NCBI RefSeq assembly: GCF_001887595.1
Contig: NZ_CP017480.1
Span: forward strand, 124,001 to 188,000
DNA: 64,000 nucleotides
Reading direction: 5' to 3'
Source: Luteibacter rhizovicinus DSM 16549
GTDB lineage: Bacteria; Pseudomonadota; Gammaproteobacteria; Xanthomonadales; Rhodanobacteraceae
The notes under the pieces were generated by a model that did no database searches, was not told the origin of the DNA, and saw only the letters and a program-made list of their open reading frames with translations. Positions within the stretch are counted from its first letter, which is position 1. Every line of letters starts with the position of its first letter. Of this stretch, positions 12,031 to 20,873 are shown piece by piece. A program made the translations under genes and the position numbers.

Positions 12031-13065
12031 TCAGAAACCGAGGCCGGACTTCCCACCCGACGACTGCGAGATGAGCGAAGCCATCACCGCCTTCTGCACG
12101 TGCAGGCGGTTCTCGGCTTCATCGATGGCGATGCAGGCCGGCGAATCCATCACCGCATCCGTCGCCTTGATGTTCCGGCGCAGCGGGAGGCAGTGGCTGA
12201 AGAGGCCGTGGTTGGTCAGGGCCATCTTGGCCTCATCGACGATGAAGTGCTTGTTGGCTTCGCGAATGGCCTTCTCTTCGTCCCAGCGGCCGAAGTAAGG
12301 AATCGCGCCCCAGCTCTTCGCATAGATCACGTCGGCACCGCGGTAGGCGGATTCGATGTCATGCGAGACCTGGAGCGAACCGCCGTTGTCCTTCGCGTTC
12401 TGCTTCGCGAAATCCATGTAGCGTTCGTCGAGGATGTATTCCGGCGTCGGGCACAGCAGGGTCACATCCATGCCCATCTTCGTCGCGATCATCAGCGCCG
12501 AGTTGGCCACGGCCGTGTTCAACGGCTTCGGATGGTAGGTCCAGGTCAGCACGTACTTCTTGTTCTGCAGGTCGCCCAGGTGCTCCTGCAGTGCCAGCGC
12601 ATGCGCCAGCTCCTGGCAGGGATGGGTGATCGTCTCGAGGTTGATCACCGGCACCGTGGCGAACTTCGCGAACGACTCGAGCACCTTGTCCTGGCGATCC
12701 ACCTGCCAGTCGACGAACTTGGGGAAGGCGCGCACGGCGATGATGTCCACGTAGCGCGACAGCACCCGGGCCACCTCGGCGATGTGCTCTTCCGTATCGC
12801 CGTCCATCACCGTGCCCATCTCGAACTCGATCGGCCACGCGTCCTTGCCTGGCGACAGCACGATGGCATGGCCGCCGAGCTGGAAGGCGCCCAGCTCGAA
12901 GCTGGTGCGCGTACGCATGGACGGGTTGAAGAACATCAGGGCGATCGACTTGCCGGCCAACTGCTGGCCTTGTGGCGAGCGTTTGAACTCCGCCGCCTGC
13001 GCGAGCAGGGCGTCGATCTCGGCGCGGCTGTAGTCCTGGGTGGAGAGGAAGTGGCGAACGGTCAT
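12031..13065 (-). CDS. argF': N-acetylornithine carbamoyltransferase
   Basis: A 344-residue transcarbamylase. The carbamoyl-phosphate loop is [17 protein letters not shown], with [11 protein letters not shown] and HCLPLRRN as the other classical blocks. The loops FPKFVDWQ and [19 protein letters not shown] resemble the acetylornithine-specific enzymes of Xanthomonas more than ordinary OTCases, so the product would be N-acetylcitrulline. I chose ATG 13065 ([14 protein letters not shown]), since upstream residues are leader sequence. It is the first gene of the arg cluster. An intrinsic terminator and a short Arg-containing ORF precede it (see 13134-13258), suggesting regulation by attenuation. 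Confidence 0.94.
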   Translation of the reverse strand: MTVRHFLSTQDYSRAEIDALLAQAAEFKRSPQGQQLAGKSIALMFFNPSMRTRTSFELGAFQLGGHAIVLSPGKDAWPIEFEMGTVMDGDTEEHIAEVARVLSRYVDIIAVRAFPKFVDWQVDRQDKVLESFAKFATVPVINLETITHPCQELAHALALQEHLGDLQNKKYVLTWTYHPKPLNTAVANSALMIATKMGMDVTLLCPTPEYILDERYMDFAKQNAKDNGGSLQVSHDIESAYRGADVIYAKSWGAIPYFGRWDEEKAIREANKHFIVDEAKMALTNHGLFSHCLPLRRNIKATDAVMDSPACIAIDEAENRLHVQKAVMASLISQSSGGKSGLGF

Positions 13066-13133
13066 GGCGGTCCAGATCGGTCGGTGGCCCTGGGGCCGTG
13101 GAGGAAGTGACGAAGGTGGAGGCTCAGGAATCG

Positions 13134-13168
13134 GAAACAAAAAAACCCGGCACAGGGCCGGGTTTTTT
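13134..13168 (-). terminator. Intrinsic terminator in the argF' leader (candidate attenuator)
   Basis: On the minus strand: six A, stem CCCGGC, loop CCTGT, stem GCCGGG, then seven T, G and three T. It sits between the candidate leader ORF (stop at 13199) and the argF' ATG at 13065. The upstream gene (13433-13999) already has its own terminator at 13376-13408, so this one most simply serves a transcript starting in between. Its 5' arm (ACCCGGCC, 13163-13156) is exactly complementary to GGCCGGGT at 13208-13201 in the leader ORF. Confidence 0.8.
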
Positions 13169-13198
13169 AGTCGATGCGTATGAAAAGCGCGCGACAGC

Positions 13199-13258
13199 CT
13201 ACCCGGCCGAGTGTCCGATGTACGGTCGACGAGCACGCGACGTCATCCCTGCGGCCAT
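13199..13258 (-). CDS. Candidate argF' leader peptide
   Basis: A short ORF ending in TAG at 13199. From ATG 13246 it reads MTSRARRPYIGHSAG; an in-frame ATG at 13258 adds MAAG, and a GTG at 13303 would add fifteen more residues. Three of its codons are Arg within four positions (CGT, GCT, CGT, CGA). The last codons and stop contain GGCCGGGT, which can pair with the 5' arm of the terminator 38 nt downstream. A ribosome stalled on the Arg codons would leave that segment free. No good ribosome binding site is visible, so translation is unproven. Confidence 0.4.
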   Translation of the reverse strand: MAAGMTSRARRPYIGHSAG

Positions 13259-13375
13259 ACGGGCGCTGGTGAAGACGACGGCGGTGTAGACGGTATGGGT
13301 CACGGCAAGGTCTGGAAAAGGTGAACCGCGATCATGCCTGAGAATTGGTGCGATGCGCAACAGGGGCGCCTGCAG

Positions 13376-13408
13376 CCAAAGAAAAGGCCGCGATCGCTCG
13401 CGGCCTTC
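13376..13408 (-). terminator. Terminator of the glycine-zipper gene
   Basis: Minus-strand stem AAGGCCGCGA / TCGCGGCCTT with a four-base loop, followed by TTCTTT. Begins 25 bp after the stop of the gene at 13433. Confidence 0.85.
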
Positions 13409-13432
13409 CGATGCATCGAACAGCGCGCCGAC

Positions 13433-13999
13433 TCAGTCGGCCGGCGCGACGCTCACGCGGACCCGGAGACGCTCACCCGGGTCGTAGTTAAGGCGCGAGA
13501 CGTAGACCTCACCGCGGTAGCGGTACTCGACGTCGTAGCCTGCGATGCGGCGCTGCTCGGAGACCGAGCTGACGTCGCGGCAACGGGTTTCCGTGCCTTG
13601 GTAGGTACGGTCACCCTGGTGGGAGAGGTTGTTGCCGACAGCACCGCCGGCGACCGCGCCGACCACGGTGGCGGCCTTGCGGCCGTCGCCCTTGCCGACG
13701 GTATTGCCGAGCACGCCGCCGACGACGGCGCCAAGGATGGTCCCGGCGGTGGAGTTACCGCTGGACTCCTGGCGGACGACAGGCTGGTCGTAGCATTCCT
13801 GTCGGGGAGTCTCCACGCGTGCGACCCCATAGACCGGATCGACGCGCAGGACATCGGCCCAACCAAAATGGGTGTTGTCGTCCGGCCCCTGGGCCGGACC
13901 GGGCGGCGGACCCGGAGGCGGGCCATAACGACCGTCCTGGGCACTGGCACCGGTAGCGAAAACCGCGAGGATGATCGCGGGGATGAGCAGGCGAGACAT
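13433..13999 (-). CDS. Glycine-zipper envelope protein
   Basis: A 188-residue exported protein. It has a signal peptide (MSRLLIPAIILAVFATGASA, cleaved before QDGRYG), a Pro/Gly-rich linker, then a glycine-zipper 2TM segment with two GxxxG-rich stretches (AGTILGAVVGGVLGNTVGKG and GAVAGGAVGNNL). The C-terminal ~50 residues carry a pair of Cys/Tyr-rich strands (TETRCRDVSS, YDVEYRYRGEVYVSRL). Family members (17 kDa antigen/SlyB-like) insert in the outer membrane, but the exact role is unknown. Divergent from cysS, with about 200 bp between the starts. Confidence 0.85.
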   Translation of the reverse strand: MSRLLIPAIILAVFATGASAQDGRYGPPPGPPPGPAQGPDDNTHFGWADVLRVDPVYGVARVETPRQECYDQPVVRQESSGNSTAGTILGAVVGGVLGNTVGKGDGRKAATVVGAVAGGAVGNNLSHQGDRTYQGTETRCRDVSSVSEQRRIAGYDVEYRYRGEVYVSRLNYDPGERLRVRVSVAPAD

Positions 14000-14200
14000 T
14001 TAGGAGAACCTCCAGCCAGGCGCACAAAGCGCCTACGGGTCCATTTCATCAAGTTCACGCTGAATCCACGCTTAGAGCCGCGGCGATAGCCTTCACATTG
14101 TCATGTCAACCGAATTCCGCCCCGCGCGTACGACGCATGCCCGGCCGGGCTTGCTAATATCTCCGACCGGCCGCCCGCCGCGCCCGTCCACGGATCACCG

Positions 14201-15580
14201 ATGCCGATCAAGCTCTACAACACCCTGTCGCGCCTCACGGAAGAGTTCAAGCCGCTCGATCCGCAGCGGGTGACGATGTACGTCTGTGGGCCCACCGTCT
14301 ACAACTACATCCACATCGGCAATGCCCGACCGCCCGTGGTCTTCGACGTACTGGCGCGCCTGATCCGTCGCCATTACCCGACACTGGTCTACGCCCGCAA
14401 CGTCACCGACGTGGACGACAAGATCAACGCGGCCGCCGCCGCCGCGGGTGTACCGATCGGCCAGATCACCGAGCGCTTCGCCAAGGCTTATAACGAGGAC
14501 CTGGCGCGCCTGGGTGTCGCCCCGCCCGACGTCGAGCCGTACGCGACCGATCACATCCCCCAGATCATCCGCATGATCGAGCGCCTGATCGTTGGCGGCC
14601 ACGCTTACGAGGCCGAGGGCCACGTACTGTTCAACGTCGAGTCCTTCCCCGACTACGGCGCACTGTCCGGCCGCGATCCGGACGAGCTGCTTGCCGGGGC
14701 GCGTGTCGAGGTCGCGCCCTACAAGAAGAGCCCCGGTGACTTCGTGCTGTGGAAGCCCTCGGACGAGACCCTGCCCGGCTGGGACAGCCCCTGGGGCCGC
14801 GGCCGACCCGGCTGGCACATCGAGTGCTCGGCCATGAGCGAGACTCATCTGGGCGAGACCATCGACATCCACGCCGGTGGCGTCGACCTGACCTTCCCTC
14901 ATCACGAGAACGAGATAGCCCAAAGCGTCTGCGCGCACGGCGGCAAGCCCTTCGCGCGCTACTGGATGCACAACGGCATGCTCACCTTCGACGGTCGGAA
15001 GATGTCGAAGTCGCTCGGCAACGTGCTGCAGCTACACCAGCTCCTGGACAAGCACCCCGCGGAAGCCCTTCGACTGATGTTGTTGCGCGGGCATTACCGG
15101 CAGCCGCTGGACTGGTCCGATACGGCCATGACCCAGGCTGTGCGCACCCTCGACGGTTGGTACGGCGTGCTGCGCGACATGGGCGAGGTGGATGCGGGCC
15201 CTGCCACCGTGCCGGCAGCCGTCGAAGCCGCCCTCTGCGACGACCTGAATACCCCGCAAGCCCTTGCCGAGATATCGCAGCTGGCCGACAACGCACGCCG
15301 CGCCACGGGCGAGGAACGCGTCGCCGCCAAGGCGGCCCTGCTCGGCGGCGCCGCTCTGCTCGGCTTGCTCGGTGAAGATCCCGAAGCCTGGTTCCGTCAG
15401 GGTAACCCCGGCGAAGCCATCGACGCGGCGGCCATCGAGGCCTTGCTCGAAGAGCGCCGCGCCGCCCGCGCCGCGAAGGATTTCGCCCGCTCCGATGCCA
15501 TTCGCGACCAGCTCAAGGACCTGGGCATCGCGATCGAAGACAGCGCTCAAGGCACGCGCTGGAGTGTGGTGAAGGCATGA
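14201..15580 (+). CDS. cysS: Cysteinyl-tRNA synthetase
   Basis: A 459-residue class I aminoacyl-tRNA synthetase. The zinc cysteine is in the [10 protein letters not shown] segment (about residue 29), the HIGH motif is HIGNARP, and KMSKSLGN lies at about residue 267. The zinc-binding block WHIECSAMS and the HHENEIAQS segment are also intact. Length is typical for bacterial CysRS. Overlaps sufE by 4 bp, so the two are co-translated. Confidence 0.97.
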   Translation: MPIKLYNTLSRLTEEFKPLDPQRVTMYVCGPTVYNYIHIGNARPPVVFDVLARLIRRHYPTLVYARNVTDVDDKINAAAAAAGVPIGQITERFAKAYNEDLARLGVAPPDVEPYATDHIPQIIRMIERLIVGGHAYEAEGHVLFNVESFPDYGALSGRDPDELLAGARVEVAPYKKSPGDFVLWKPSDETLPGWDSPWGRGRPGWHIECSAMSETHLGETIDIHAGGVDLTFPHHENEIAQSVCAHGGKPFARYWMHNGMLTFDGRKMSKSLGNVLQLHQLLDKHPAEALRLMLLRGHYRQPLDWSDTAMTQAVRTLDGWYGVLRDMGEVDAGPATVPAAVEAALCDDLNTPQALAEISQLADNARRATGEERVAAKAALLGGAALLGLLGEDPEAWFRQGNPGEAIDAAAIEALLEERRAARAAKDFARSDAIRDQLKDLGIAIEDSAQGTRWSVVKA

Positions 15581-16011
15581 ACGAACCCCAGGAAGCCACG
15601 GCCTCCGAGGCGCAGAAGGCCATCGCCGAAGAATTCGCCTTCTTCAGCGACTGGACCGAGCGCTATCAGTACCTGATCGACCTCGGCCGCCAGCTGCCGC
15701 CGTTTCCGGACGACCGCAAGACGGAGGAGAACCGCGTCCACGGCTGCCAGTCGATGGTCTGGCTGATTCCGTCGGGGGATGCATCGAAGCTGGTTTTCGA
15801 TGCCGCGAGCGACTCGGCGATCGTGTCCGGACTCATCGCCCTGATGCTGCGCGTCTACTCGGGCCGCTCGGCCCGGGAGATCGTCGATACCGAGCCGGCC
15901 TTCGTCCAGGAAATCGGCCTGGCCAAGCACCTCTCCCCCACCCGCTCCAACGGACTGGCGGCCATGCTGGCCAAGGCCAAGGCATACGCTGCGGCCATGC
16001 TGGCCAGCTAA
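15577..16011 (+). CDS. sufE: SufE-family Fe-S cluster assembly protein
   Basis: A 144-residue SufE-like sulfur acceptor. The conserved cysteine that takes persulfide sulfur from a desulfurase lies in [12 protein letters not shown], and the flanking [19 protein letters not shown] helix is typical. The start ATG overlaps the cysS TGA. Coupling to cysteinyl-tRNA synthetase may simply reflect shared expression. No suf desulfurase is adjacent; the partner would be elsewhere. Confidence 0.92.
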   Translation: MNEPQEATASEAQKAIAEEFAFFSDWTERYQYLIDLGRQLPPFPDDRKTEENRVHGCQSMVWLIPSGDASKLVFDAASDSAIVSGLIALMLRVYSGRSAREIVDTEPAFVQEIGLAKHLSPTRSNGLAAMLAKAKAYAAAMLAS

Positions 16012-16026
16012 CGCAGCCTGCGGGAA

Positions 16027-16061
16027 CAAAAAAAGCCCCGTCATCGCTGGCGGGGCTTTCC
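16027..16061. terminator. Bidirectional terminator between sufE and dksA
   Basis: Inverted repeat AAAGCCCCG...CGGGGCTTT with an A-run on the left and a pyrimidine-rich tail on the right, between convergent genes. It should end both transcripts. Confidence 0.85.
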
Positions 16062-16084
16062 TTATGCCGAAAGCGTAGGGACGA

Positions 16085-17224
16085 TCAGTCGCCCATCTGC
16101 TTCTGCAGGTGCTCGCGACGCTCCTGCGCGTCGAGGGTCAACGTGGCGATCGGGCGGGCGTCGAGACGCTCCACACCGATTTCCTCGTCGGTCTCTTCGC
16201 AGAAACCGTAGCGGCCTTCCTCGATCCGGCGCAGGGCCTTGTCGATCTTGGAGATCAGCTTGCGGTAGCGATCACGCGTACGCAGTTCGAGCGAGTTCTC
16301 GGTCTCGCGCGTGGCGCGCTCGGCCTCGTCACCCACGTCACGGACTTCCTCGCGGAGGTTGTCCATGGTCTGGCGGGATTCCTCGACGAGCTGGTCGCGC
16401 CAGTCCTTGAGCTTGTTGCGGAAATACGCCAGGTGGCGAGGACTCATGTACTCCTCGTCACTGCTGGGCTTGTAGCCCTTGGGCAGGTCAATGACAGTCG
16501 AAGCCGGCAGCGCATAGCGGCCGTCTTCGCGCGTGATGCCGTTATCGGCGGTATTGGAAGCTGTGCTGTTCATGCTGGATTGAGCGGACTTCTCGTTTCT
16601 GGATGAGGTAGCGCTGCCCACCGCGGACGCTGTCCGGGGTGTCACAGCAGCAACGGCCGATGCCGTACGACCCTTGACGGGTGGCGCGGCATCGTGAGCC
16701 GGGGCGACTTTCTTCGCCGCCGGCGCGGGTGCGGGGGCGGCGGATTTGGCCGACGCCGTCGTTGTCTTTTTAGCAGCCGCCGCGTTCACGGCGGGCGACG
16801 CTTTCGTTGGTGCAACGGGAGCCGCCTTCTTGGCAGGCGCCGTCGCTGCAGGCTTCGCCACGGGTTTTGCAGCCGGCTTCGGAGCCGGTTTGGCGGCCGC
16901 CTTGGCTACCGCCTTCACCGGTGCGGCCTTCGTGGGCGCGACCTTCGCTGGTGCGGCCTTGACGGGCGCCTTCTTGGCGGCAACCTTGGCCACCGGTTTC
17001 GCGGGAGCACTCTTTGAAGGCGCGGCCTTCGCGGGCGCGGCCTTCTTGGCAGCGGGCTTGGCTGAGGTCTTCGTCGCGGCTTTGGCCGCAGCACCGACGA
17101 CGGTCTTCGCCGGCGCCTTTGCCTTCACCCCGGCCGTAGCCGTCCTGGCCTTACTCACATCACCGGCTCCGCCCTTCTTGGCGGCGCCCTTGGCAGCTGC
17201 GGAACTACGAGCGATTTTCGCCAT
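16085..17224 (-). CDS. dksA: DksA-family RNA polymerase-binding factor with a long basic Ala/Pro/Lys-rich N-terminus
   Basis: A 379-residue protein. About residues 1-230 are a low-complexity Ala/Lys/Pro tract (repeats such as KAAPAKAAPSK, PAKPVAKVAAKK), resembling histone-H1-like tails. The last ~150 residues are DksA-like: a coiled coil (RHLAYFRNKLKDWRDQLVEE, then the region around DVGDEAERATRETE) and a C-terminal globular part. Of the four zinc-finger cysteines of classical DksA only the first (GRYGFCEETDEE) remains; the others are Thr, Thr/Leu or Ala. DksA modulates rRNA and amino-acid promoters with ppGpp. I chose ATG 17224, since GAGG sits 8 nt upstream; a GTG at 17233 is possible. Confidence 0.85.
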   Translation of the reverse strand: MAKIARSSAAAKGAAKKGGAGDVSKARTATAGVKAKAPAKTVVGAAAKAATKTSAKPAAKKAAPAKAAPSKSAPAKPVAKVAAKKAPVKAAPAKVAPTKAAPVKAVAKAAAKPAPKPAAKPVAKPAATAPAKKAAPVAPTKASPAVNAAAAKKTTTASAKSAAPAPAPAAKKVAPAHDAAPPVKGRTASAVAAVTPRTASAVGSATSSRNEKSAQSSMNSTASNTADNGITREDGRYALPASTVIDLPKGYKPSSDEEYMSPRHLAYFRNKLKDWRDQLVEESRQTMDNLREEVRDVGDEAERATRETENSLELRTRDRYRKLISKIDKALRRIEEGRYGFCEETDEEIGVERLDARPIATLTLDAQERREHLQKQMGD

Positions 17225-17340
17225 TTCCTTCACCTCGGTGGCCGTGGCGGCGGGGTGTTATAGCCCAGATGCGTTAGCCCAGCAACCTATCTTCTGGGAT
17301 ACTGTCGGCTGGCTGACGCCGGTCGACCCCGGACTGAAAA

Positions 17341-17601
17341 GTGACCCGCCTCCTTCTATTCCTTCTGTCCCTCTATAAACGATGGCTGAGCCCCCTTCTC
17401 GGGGCGCGCTGCCGGTTCCATCCATCCTGTTCCGATTATGCACGGGTTGCCATAGCCCGCTTCGGTCCGGTGCGCGGTTCCGTGCTTGGTGCCTGGCGCC
17501 TGTGCCGTTGCCAGCCTTTTTGCGAAGGTGGCATGGACCCCGTACCCGATCATTTCGTCCTGCGCCGATGTGGCGCCCAAGGAGCACATATTCATGACTG
17601 A
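17341..17601 (+). CDS. yidD: YidD-family membrane protein insertion factor
   Basis: An 86-residue protein starting at GTG 17341. The diagnostic segment is [16 protein letters not shown] with clustered cysteines, followed by [15 protein letters not shown]. An N-terminal amphipathic helix ([15 protein letters not shown]) would bind the inner membrane. YidD usually lies in the rpmH-rnpA-yidD-yidC locus; here it sits upstream of pyrC, overlapping it by 8 bp, which is a less common location. Confidence 0.92.
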   Translation: MTRLLLFLLSLYKRWLSPLLGARCRFHPSCSDYARVAIARFGPVRGSVLGAWRLCRCQPFCEGGMDPVPDHFVLRRCGAQGAHIHD

Positions 17602-18931
17602 CGCCTGGCTCATCAAGAACGCCGAACTGGTCAACGAAGGCCGCCGTTTCGTCGCCGACGTACGCTTGCGCGATGGAAAAATCGCGACCATCGCCCAAGG
17701 TCTGGAAAAGGAGCGTGACGAAGAGGTGATCGACGCAACGGGGCTCTGGCTGCTTCCCGGGATGATCGACGACCAGGTGCACTTCCGCGAACCCGGCCTC
17801 ACGCAGAAGGCCGACATCGCCAGCGAATCCACGGCGTGCGCCGCAGGTGGCATCACCAGCTTCATGGAAATGCCGAATACCAAGCCGCCGGCGCTGGACC
17901 GCGACTCGCTCGAAGCGAAGTACACGCGGGCCGCCGAAACGTCTCGGGTCAACTACGCGTTTTACATGGGCGCCAGCAACGACAACCTCGAAGCCATCCG
18001 CGCGCTCGACCCGAAAGCGGCGCCCGGCATCAAGGTGTTCATGGGCGCATCGACCGGCAACATGCTGGTCGACAACCCGGAAACGCTCGACCACATCTTC
18101 CGCGACGCGCCGACGCCGATCATCACGCATTGCGAAGATACGCCGATGATCGACGTGAACCTTGCGAAAGCCCACGAGATTTATGGCGAGGACATCCCGG
18201 CTCGTGAGCATCCACTCATCCGCTCGCGTGAGGCCTGCATCAAGTCCACGAAGCTTGCGATCTCGCTGGCAAAGAAGCACGGCACCCGCCTACACGTGCT
18301 GCATATCTCCACCGCTGACGAGCTGGCCCTGTTCGAGCCAGGCCCGATCGAAGGCAAGAAGATCACGGCGGAAACCTGCGTGCACTTCCTGCATTTCGCG
18401 GCGCCGGACTACGAGCGCCTTGGCTTCCTCATCAAGTGCAACCCGGCGATCAAGGACGAATCGGACCGCGACGCCATCACCAAGGCGCTGGCCGAAGGCC
18501 GCCTGGACGTGCTCGCCACCGATCACGCCCCTCACCTGCTCGAGGAGAAGGCGCAGAAGTACGATAAGGCCCCGTCCGGCCTGCCCCTCGTGCAATACGC
18601 CCTGCAGGCGGCGCTCGAGCGCGTTTTCGAGGGCAAGCTGACCCTGGAGCGCGTCGTCGAAGCCGTATGTCATGCGCCGGCCAAGTTGTTCGATGTGGAG
18701 AACCGCGGGTTCCTGCGCGAAGGCTATGCGGCCGATCTGGTCCTGGTCGACCCGAAGCGCAAGCACACCGTCGTGCGCGAGGAAGTGCTCTCCAAGTGCG
18801 GCTGGTCCCCGTTTGAAGGTGAGACGTTCACCAGCAGCATTGCCTCGACCTTCGTCAACGGCCAGCGCGTATGGGACGGTAAGAAGGTAGACGAGAGCGT
18901 CCGTGGCCAGCGGCTGACCTTCGACCGATGA
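17594..18931 (+). CDS. pyrC: Dihydroorotase (type I, PyrC)
   Basis: A 445-residue amidohydrolase of the pyrimidine pathway, converting carbamoyl aspartate to dihydroorotate. The metal ligands are visible in [11 protein letters not shown] (the HxR form typical of dihydroorotase), [13 protein letters not shown] and [11 protein letters not shown] chose ATG 17594, which overlaps the yidD end; it is preceded by AAGGAG 8 nt upstream. The stop overlaps the peptidase gene start by 4 bp. Other type I amidohydrolases (allantoinase) are a remote alternative. Confidence 0.93.
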   Translation: MTDAWLIKNAELVNEGRRFVADVRLRDGKIATIAQGLEKERDEEVIDATGLWLLPGMIDDQVHFREPGLTQKADIASESTACAAGGITSFMEMPNTKPPALDRDSLEAKYTRAAETSRVNYAFYMGASNDNLEAIRALDPKAAPGIKVFMGASTGNMLVDNPETLDHIFRDAPTPIITHCEDTPMIDVNLAKAHEIYGEDIPAREHPLIRSREACIKSTKLAISLAKKHGTRLHVLHISTADELALFEPGPIEGKKITAETCVHFLHFAAPDYERLGFLIKCNPAIKDESDRDAITKALAEGRLDVLATDHAPHLLEEKAQKYDKAPSGLPLVQYALQAALERVFEGKLTLERVVEAVCHAPAKLFDVENRGFLREGYAADLVLVDPKRKHTVVREEVLSKCGWSPFEGETFTSSIASTFVNGQRVWDGKKVDESVRGQRLTFDR

Positions 18932-19719
18932 GGAAAATCGTAGGAGCGATCGCCGCACTGATCTTGCCTGTCGCGGCGCTGGCCGCCGTGACCGACCTGC
19001 CTTCCAGCGTGTCGCAAGGCGGCCTCGTGATCGGCCATGCCGCGCCGGGTTCGCGGGTGACGGTGGCAGGCAAGCCCGTCCACGTCGGCTCCGATGGCAT
19101 CTTCGTGTTCGGTGCAGGGCGTGACGAGCAGGGGCCGATCGACGTGGTCGTCGGTAGTGCGACGCACCGACTCAACGTGACGCCGCGCGATTGGCCGATC
19201 GAACGCGTCGAGGGCGTGCCGCCACAAACGGTGAACCCGCCACCGGAGATCGCCGCACGCATCCAGCGCGAGCAGGCCGAAGTCGTCGCCGCGCGCAATC
19301 GCGACGACACACGCGAGGACTTCGCGCATGGCTTCATCTGGCCGGTGACCGGTCGGATCAGCGGGCGCTTCGGCAACCAGCGGATCTACAACGGCGATCC
19401 GAAGGCTCCGCATTCGGGCATGGACATCGCGGTGCCACAGGGCACGCCGGTGAAGGCACCGGCGGATGGGATCATCACCTTCGCCAAGCCCGACCTCTAC
19501 CTCACCGGCGGCACGGTGCTGCTCGATCACGGCTTCGGTCTGTCGTCGAATTTCCTGCACCTGTCGCGGATCGACGTAGAGGTGGGCGAACACGTGCGCC
19601 AGGGTGAGGTGATCGGCCTGGCCGGCATGACGGGCCGCGCCACCGGGCCGCACGTGCACTGGGGCTTCAACTGGTTCGGAGTGCGACTGGATCCGCTCCT
19701 GTTGCCGGGGATCCAGTAG
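18928..19719 (+). CDS. M23-family (LytM) metallopeptidase
   Basis: A 263-residue exported protein with a signal peptide ([20 protein letters not shown]). The C-terminal LytM domain has the zinc ligands in HSGMDIA and HVHWG, with FLHLSR between. A central linker precedes it (about residues 60-130). These enzymes cut peptidoglycan cross-bridges or act as amidase activators; with all zinc ligands intact this one should be catalytic. It starts inside the pyrC stop (ATGA). Confidence 0.9.
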   Translation: MRKIVGAIAALILPVAALAAVTDLPSSVSQGGLVIGHAAPGSRVTVAGKPVHVGSDGIFVFGAGRDEQGPIDVVVGSATHRLNVTPRDWPIERVEGVPPQTVNPPPEIAARIQREQAEVVAARNRDDTREDFAHGFIWPVTGRISGRFGNQRIYNGDPKAPHSGMDIAVPQGTPVKAPADGIITFAKPDLYLTGGTVLLDHGFGLSSNFLHLSRIDVEVGEHVRQGEVIGLAGMTGRATGPHVHWGFNWFGVRLDPLLLPGIQ

Positions 19720-19732
19720 GGAAAGGCTTTGT

Positions 19733-19843
19733 GTGGGAGCCGATTTATCGGCGATTGGGCGGGCCGGCTTTACCGCTCCGTTGGCTTTTCGCCGCTGAAG
19801 CGGCTCCCACATTTGCCTGATTCGCCGCTGAAGCGGCTCCCAC
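19733..19843. repeat. REP-like cluster 2 (three monomers)
   Basis: Monomers at 19733-19755 (plus, ATTTAT core), 19789-19810 (minus, GAAG core) and 19822-19843 (minus). Monomers 1 and 2 flank the spacer ending in CCGCTCCGTTGGCTTTTC, which also occurs in clusters 4 and 5. Located between the convergent M23 peptidase and folE2 genes. Confidence 0.9.
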
Positions 19844-19849
19844 ATTTCT

Positions 19850-20776
19850 TTATCGACGGACCTTCGAGGCGAACGCCACCGCGTCGTGCGGATGCAGGCT
19901 TTCGTGATGCGCCACGCGGACGTGGAAGTCGGCGACGCGCTCGTCGGCGTCGAGGGTCTTCTGGATACGGCGGGCAGCATCCTCGCAGAACATCAGGTTG
20001 CTGCCGTTGGCGAGGGCGAACGCCTGTTCGTCGGCGCGCTTGACCGCGGTCTGCACCGGCGTGCCGAGGGCGGCCTCGACGTTATCGATCATCTCGATCA
20101 GCGGGAAGACGCCTTCACCCAGCGGACGCATGCGGATCGTCGCCGTGCTGCGCTGTGCATGCGGCGTGGCGATGATGCCCTGCTCCGTCCCCAGCCAGGC
20201 CAGGATCGTGTCGCGGTCGAGGGCATTGTCGGCGGAGAACGTCTTCACGAAATTGTCCTGGATGAGCTGACGCGAGAGCGCCGCCGAAGCCGGGCACGTG
20301 GACGAATAGACGACGTCGGTGGTGATCTCGATGTTGAACTTGCCGCCGCTCAGGGTCGCGCAGATCGTGATCGGGTACGAACGCCAGCCACTGTTGTCGC
20401 TGCGCAGTGCGCGGCGGCGGACCAGATGCTCGAAACCGATGGTGATCTTGGCGTGGTCCGACAGGCCTTCGTGCGAGCTCAGGAAGGAGCCGAGCAGGTC
20501 GCGAACACCGTCGATGGTCAGCGGGCCGGCGGAGAGCGCCTCGGACACCAGCAGGTACAGGCGCGACATATGGATGCCGCGGACTTCCGGCTTGTTCAGG
20601 TTGACGAAGGCGCCGACGCGGGCACCGGTCGAACGGACGTCGCCGTCGCCGGCGTCGAACTGCACCGGCATTTCCATGCCATCCATACCGACCCAGTCGA
20701 GCGTGCCGATGGCGAGGGCGTGCTCCTGCGACGCGACGTCGGGCAGCAGGCGGGTCGGGGAATCTTGGATATACAT
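19850..20776 (-). CDS. folE2: GTP cyclohydrolase FolE2 (type IB)
   Basis: A 308-residue enzyme that opens GTP to 7,8-dihydroneopterin triphosphate, the first step of folate synthesis. Key family blocks are AFVNLNKPEVRGIHMSRLY, SSTCPASAALS with the active-site Cys, ATPHAQRSTATI and a C-terminal EDAARRIQKTLD. FolE2 replaces the zinc enzyme FolE1, often when zinc is scarce. The ATG at 20776 has AGGA 8 nt upstream. It could be zinc-regulated, but I see no clear Zur site. Confidence 0.94.
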   Translation of the reverse strand: MYIQDSPTRLLPDVASQEHALAIGTLDWVGMDGMEMPVQFDAGDGDVRSTGARVGAFVNLNKPEVRGIHMSRLYLLVSEALSAGPLTIDGVRDLLGSFLSSHEGLSDHAKITIGFEHLVRRRALRSDNSGWRSYPITICATLSGGKFNIEITTDVVYSSTCPASAALSRQLIQDNFVKTFSADNALDRDTILAWLGTEQGIIATPHAQRSTATIRMRPLGEGVFPLIEMIDNVEAALGTPVQTAVKRADEQAFALANGSNLMFCEDAARRIQKTLDADERVADFHVRVAHHESLHPHDAVAFASKVRR

Positions 20777-20873
20777 CGGGTGATCCTAAGGGGACGTGCC
20801 GTTTCCGGCTTACCGTGACCGAAATGGGGGTGGTGAGGATTGGCTCAATGGTCCGCGCGTGGAAACGGTCCGT

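Noticed and set aside
16746..17378. Plus-strand Ala/Gly-rich frame of 210 codons
   Set aside because: Antisense to the DksA tail; its hydrophobic repeats are the complement of Ala/Lys codons, not a real membrane protein.
19733..19843. Repeats considered as a CRISPR array
   Set aside because: Only three copies in mixed orientation, uneven spacing and conserved spacers; the same units occur singly at other loci and no cas gene is present.
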